Assembly (NCBI GenBank): GCA_003557825.1
Contig: PWNM01000085.1
Coordinates: 1 to 23,914 of the forward strand
DNA length: 23,914 nucleotides
Source: Candidatus Hydrogenedentota bacterium
GTDB lineage: Bacteria; Hydrogenedentota; Hydrogenedentia; Hydrogenedentales; SLHB01
Direction of reading: 5' to 3'
Positions 20,732 to 23,914 of this stretch are shown piece by piece. The notes under the pieces were generated by a model. The model was not told the DNA's origin, did not search any database, and worked only from the letters and a program-made list of their open reading frames with translations. Numbering within the stretch: the stretch's first letter is position 1; each line of letters starts with the position of its first letter. A program made the position numbers and the translations under genes.

Positions 20732-23700
20732 TTAACGGCGAGTCGTTTCATACAGGCCCCAGATTTCCTGAGGCGTCAACGATTGGGCGAATACCTGAAC
20801 ATCGTCCAGGATGCCCCGTACAAAATAGGCGTCGTCTTCTGCCGGGCCATAGCGGCCTTCATAGACCGTTTCGGCGGCGAGGTTCGGCCCGTCGGGGACA
20901 TATTGTTGTCCCACTAGCTCGCCGTCGAGATAGACCCGCATTTGGTTCCGCCCATAGGTGGCCGCAATATGCTGCCAGCGCCCCGGCGTGACCTGCCCGG
21001 AATCGAGCACCCCGATACCCGCCAAGTAGAACCGGAGATGACCGTTGCGAATCTGGAGAAAATAGGCGGTTTGCTCCCAGGCCCCTTTGCATACCAACAC
21101 GGGCATGCCGTCGAGGTCGTCCAGGCGGACCCACAGGCTCAGCGTAAGCTCGCGCCGGGGATCCCACGCGTCCTGCGCAGGCAGTTGATCCCAACCGCTT
21201 CCGCCCAGGGCCAACCCTTCTTCGGCCAACTGGCCCAAGGCGGCGAGGAACTCTTCGTCGTCGTAGCGTATCCGCACGCGGGGCGTCAACGGCCGTTGCG
21301 ATGGAATGACGCCCGCCCGATAGGACGCCGCGCCGACCTGTCCATCGGGAGCCACTGGAGCTACGGTGTAGGAAACCGACGAATAGGCGCCCGCGTCGTC
21401 CGACACTTCGAGGTAGTTGCCGTATGCAGCGGGAACATCAAATGTAGCGACAAACTCTTGCTCCTCGTCGTACCGCGAAATGCGGTAGGCCACCGCCCGG
21501 AGATCGTCGCTCTGCCAGCCGAGTATGGCCCGGTTTGCCCGAGTGGACACATTCAAGACCCGCGGCGGCTCCGGAAGCGGCAATTCCGCCACGGTCACCG
21601 GACGGCGCGCCTCGGCCGTTGCGCCGGTAGCGAGATTGCGTGCGACGACGGCGTATTCAACTTCCGCGCCCGAAGGCGGATTCAGGTCTTCAAACCACCC
21701 ATCGGCCACCGTGCCCAGAGTCGCGCCGTCCCGTTGGACCGTATAGACTTCCCCGAGGCGAGGTGTCCAACTCAGGGTAACGCTGTGCCGCTGGTGGCGC
21801 ACCCGGTGCTGCACGTGAGGCGCTTCCACCGGTTGGGATTCAGCCGGCTCGAGGGGGTCGACATGGGCCACGGCTTCATAGGTAAACCCGCTGACCGTTC
21901 GGGTCCGGGTGGGGAATCCCGATGGCCAGACCAGACTCGTACGCAGGCCCGACCGGACTTCGATGCCGAATTCAAAATGGGGTTCGTCGCGTACGGCCTC
22001 CGGGAAGTCCAGGGCATAGGTCCCTCGGCCCATCCGGCGGAGTTCCTGTCGCGTGAACCGACCCGTTCCAAGAGGCCGCGCCCGGACATAGACCCGGACC
22101 GCATCGAGGTCGACGCCGGTCACGATCACCCGATCGGGCAACACGATCACCGCCGTGTCATCGGCCGTATCGCTCGGCATCGATTCGAGTTGAGCGAGGG
22201 TAGCGGCGGGCAAGCCCAACCGTCCGCGCAGTTCGGTCCAGGCCCGGGTGTTCATCAACGCCAATGTGCCCAGGTCTCCTTTGGTGGTCATACGACGGGC
22301 ATGGGCATGCATGGCGTCGGCCAGGCCGGAATCGCGCACCGCCTGCAAGGCCAGGTCGGTCTGGCCGGAGGCGATGAGGGCGTCGAGAGACCCGCCCGGA
22401 GCCAGGTTGCGGGCCGCCCGGTCGAAGGCCAACGCATAGTCAATCGCCCCCAACAGTTCCGTAATGGCCAGATCCTTGCGCGAGGAGGTCCAGCCGGGGA
22501 TGAACCGCGATGCCAGCGTCTCGGGGATGGCCAAATCCGTCACATCGGTAACCACGTCCGTGACCATGTCGCCGATGACGCCGGGGACCAGATCGGTGAC
22601 GCGGGTCACCAGGCCCGGCCCGTCCATGGCATTGCGCAAATCCAGGGCGATACGGCGCAGTTCGGCTACGTTGGCGTCGTCGCCGGGGGACCAGTGAAAC
22701 GGCGCATAGGCATCCTGACCGTCGCCGCCGATCCACCGGTAGCCCAGGGCTTCCAATTCGGCCAGCAGTGCAACGAGTTCGTCGTCGGCCTCGGGGCCGA
22801 ATAGCTGCCGCGCTCGATCGTCGAGAAAGGCCTCGACCGTAAGCTCCGGTTCCCACGCGAAGCGGGCCATGAACCCCGCCGCATGATCGACGGCCCTCGT
22901 GCGCCAGTGCATTCCGAGCAGGCCCGACACGCCCTTTTTATAGGCATCGCGACAGGCCCCGGCGACGCCGTCGAGGGTGGGCTGGGGCATCCAGAGGTCG
23001 CCGTCGCGCTCGAGCCACAGGACGGGCCATTCGTCGCGGTCCGAACGGCCGTAGACCTCGCTCACAGCGGGCGTGGTTGTGTGGTTGTCCAGCGCCGAGA
23101 ACACCACGTCCTCGGGCAATAGGGCATCGAGCCCCGGAAAGGCATCGGTAAACCGAAACCGGTCGTCGCCGCCCCAGCCGCTCACGACCAGACGCACTTC
23201 CGGTCGCACGGCTTCGACAATCGAGCGGGCATGCTGAGCGTAGAGGGCGACTCGGACAAATTCGGCCCGGCGGCGCGGTTCGGTTATGTCGGCAAAGGCA
23301 TCTCCCCAATGGTCAAGGTAGCTGGCCCAAAGGCTTCGGGGAGCCGGCTCCTGCGTCGGGGCGACGGCCTGCATTTCGGGTTGCCAGATCCACAGGAAAT
23401 CGAGGGCGGGGTAGTCGGCCAGCATGGCCCGGACCCGTTCTTCGAAGACGGCTTGGTTGTGCGGGTCCAACGCATCGCCCGTCAGTTCGAACCCAAGCCC
23501 CACTTCGAGACCCCGGCTGCGGGCATAGGCCATCGCATCGGCGAGCAGGGTTTTGGCTTCGCGAATGGCGGCGTTCGCATCGGCCGTAAACGACGGCTCC
23601 GCGCCGAAGTGGTCCAGCGCGAAGTAGCTGCCCGTCCCGGCGAAAAAGTCGTCCGTAGGCAAGGGGTTATTGCCCCAACCGGGTTGGGACGTGTTGCGCA

Positions 23701-23914
23701 GGGGCGCCCCGTAGATCATCTCCTCGTTCCGTTCGAAGGCGGCGAAGGGGTCGTCGTCGTAGGCACGGAACACAACGAGGTTCATGCGCATCCGGGCGAG
23801 CTGATCAATGTAGTCCTTGTAATCGTCGAGTTCCCATCCTGTGGGACCGTTCAGGTAGCTGTGCCAGGGCAGCCCGCCGCGAACCGCAAAGGCCGGCGTG
23901 TACGACGCGGGCAA
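20732..23914 (-). CDS. Large glycoside-hydrolase-like protein with FN3 and LamG domains, N-terminus missing
   Basis: The frame runs off the window end (the first codon is TTG), so the start and any signal peptide lie outside; 1060 codons are visible. The N-terminal ~450 residues resemble TIM-barrel glycosidases of the alpha-glucuronidase-like type: RGGLPWHSYLNGP, DYIDQLARMRMNLVVFRAY, LDFLWIWQPEMQAV and LLGMHWRTRAVDHAAGFM. A helical region follows (about 450-600). Two fibronectin-III-like domains lie at about 680-860 (SWTPRLGEVYTVQRDG; ILGWQSDDLRAVAYRISRYD). A LamG/concanavalin-like domain fills the last ~190 residues (LTLSLWVRLDDLDGMPVLVCKG, WQHIAATY, VYLDGELVGQ, ILDDVQVF). The role is probably extracellular polysaccharide breakdown; the exact GH family and catalytic acids were not assigned. 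Confidence 0.8.
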   Translation of the reverse strand: MPASYTPAFAVRGGLPWHSYLNGPTGWELDDYKDYIDQLARMRMNLVVFRAYDDDPFAAFERNEEMIYGAPLRNTSQPGWGNNPLPTDDFFAGTGSYFALDHFGAEPSFTADANAAIREAKTLLADAMAYARSRGLEVGLGFELTGDALDPHNQAVFEERVRAMLADYPALDFLWIWQPEMQAVAPTQEPAPRSLWASYLDHWGDAFADITEPRRRAEFVRVALYAQHARSIVEAVRPEVRLVVSGWGGDDRFRFTDAFPGLDALLPEDVVFSALDNHTTTPAVSEVYGRSDRDEWPVLWLERDGDLWMPQPTLDGVAGACRDAYKKGVSGLLGMHWRTRAVDHAAGFMARFAWEPELTVEAFLDDRARQLFGPEADDELVALLAELEALGYRWIGGDGQDAYAPFHWSPGDDANVAELRRIALDLRNAMDGPGLVTRVTDLVPGVIGDMVTDVVTDVTDLAIPETLASRFIPGWTSSRKDLAITELLGAIDYALAFDRAARNLAPGGSLDALIASGQTDLALQAVRDSGLADAMHAHARRMTTKGDLGTLALMNTRAWTELRGRLGLPAATLAQLESMPSDTADDTAVIVLPDRVIVTGVDLDAVRVYVRARPLGTGRFTRQELRRMGRGTYALDFPEAVRDEPHFEFGIEVRSGLRTSLVWPSGFPTRTRTVSGFTYEAVAHVDPLEPAESQPVEAPHVQHRVRHQRHSVTLSWTPRLGEVYTVQRDGATLGTVADGWFEDLNPPSGAEVEYAVVARNLATGATAEARRPVTVAELPLPEPPRVLNVSTRANRAILGWQSDDLRAVAYRISRYDEEQEFVATFDVPAAYGNYLEVSDDAGAYSSVSYTVAPVAPDGQVGAASYRAGVIPSQRPLTPRVRIRYDDEEFLAALGQLAEEGLALGGSGWDQLPAQDAWDPRRELTLSLWVRLDDLDGMPVLVCKGAWEQTAYFLQIRNGHLRFYLAGIGVLDSGQVTPGRWQHIAATYGRNQMRVYLDGELVGQQYVPDGPNLAAETVYEGRYGPAEDDAYFVRGILDDVQVFAQSLTPQEIWGLYETTRR

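Noticed and set aside
20942..22804. 620-codon plus-strand frame opposite the glycosidase-like gene
   Set aside because: It is a shadow frame. The minus-strand protein has FN3 and LamG domains across the same interval.

Overview
The window is about 24 kb of bacterial chromosome at roughly 60% GC, densely coding, with no rRNA, tRNA, CRISPR array or transposase seen. The gene set is a formylglycine-generating-enzyme-fold protein, a URO-D/corrinoid methyltransferase relative, a ChbG/YdjC deacetylase, a beta-helix protein, a large glycosidase-like protein with FN3 and LamG domains, an FHA-GAF-HD-GYP protein and a Bacteroidetes-type IlvC. This suits a free-living heterotroph of a polysaccharide-degrading lineage such as Planctomycetes/PVC or Hydrogenedentota. 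That assignment is an inference from gene content; no marker gene settles it.

Layout. 1-2577 (+): the C-terminal end of an FGE-family protein, a URO-D family protein and a Crp/Fnr regulator. 2587-4610 (-): a secreted ChbG-like deacetylase and an aldo/keto reductase. 4611-8177 (+): a structured 409-nt leader, then an HNH nuclease overlapping priA by ATGA. 8174-10893 (-): an NtrC-class sigma-54 activator and its membrane histidine kinase. 10894-13718 (-): a cluster of five small secreted Gly/Gln/Arg/Asp-rich proteins (named A to E here) with duplicated control regions. 13719-15932 (-): a secreted beta-helix protein. 16265-18580 (+): an FHA-GAF-HD-GYP-zinc-ribbon protein and a Cys-cluster protein. 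18632-23914 (-): ilvC, a putative SAM methyltransferase and a truncated glycosidase-like protein.

The most interesting system is at 8174-13668. Four of the five small-protein genes have a sigma-54-type -24/-12 promoter on the minus strand (GG-N10-GC, in three copies TTGGCATGGCGGTTGC). Three have a 17-bp dyad (TGYGCAA-N3-TTGCRCA) about 60-75 bp further upstream, placed like an activator site. All four predicted transcripts would begin with a hairpin at a fixed 14-15 nt from the -12 element; the hairpin in the divergent copy differs in sequence but keeps its pairing. Genes B, C and D end in terminator-like hairpins. Gene A does not, and runs after 19 nt into the kinase and the sigma-54 activator. 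The layout therefore predicts an autoregulated two-component system driving a small secretome, similar in logic to ZraP-ZraSR but with unrelated low-complexity effectors. The function of the effectors is unknown.

Other parts are ordinary: PriA and IlvC look complete and canonical, and most neighbouring genes appear to be single units or two-gene operons.
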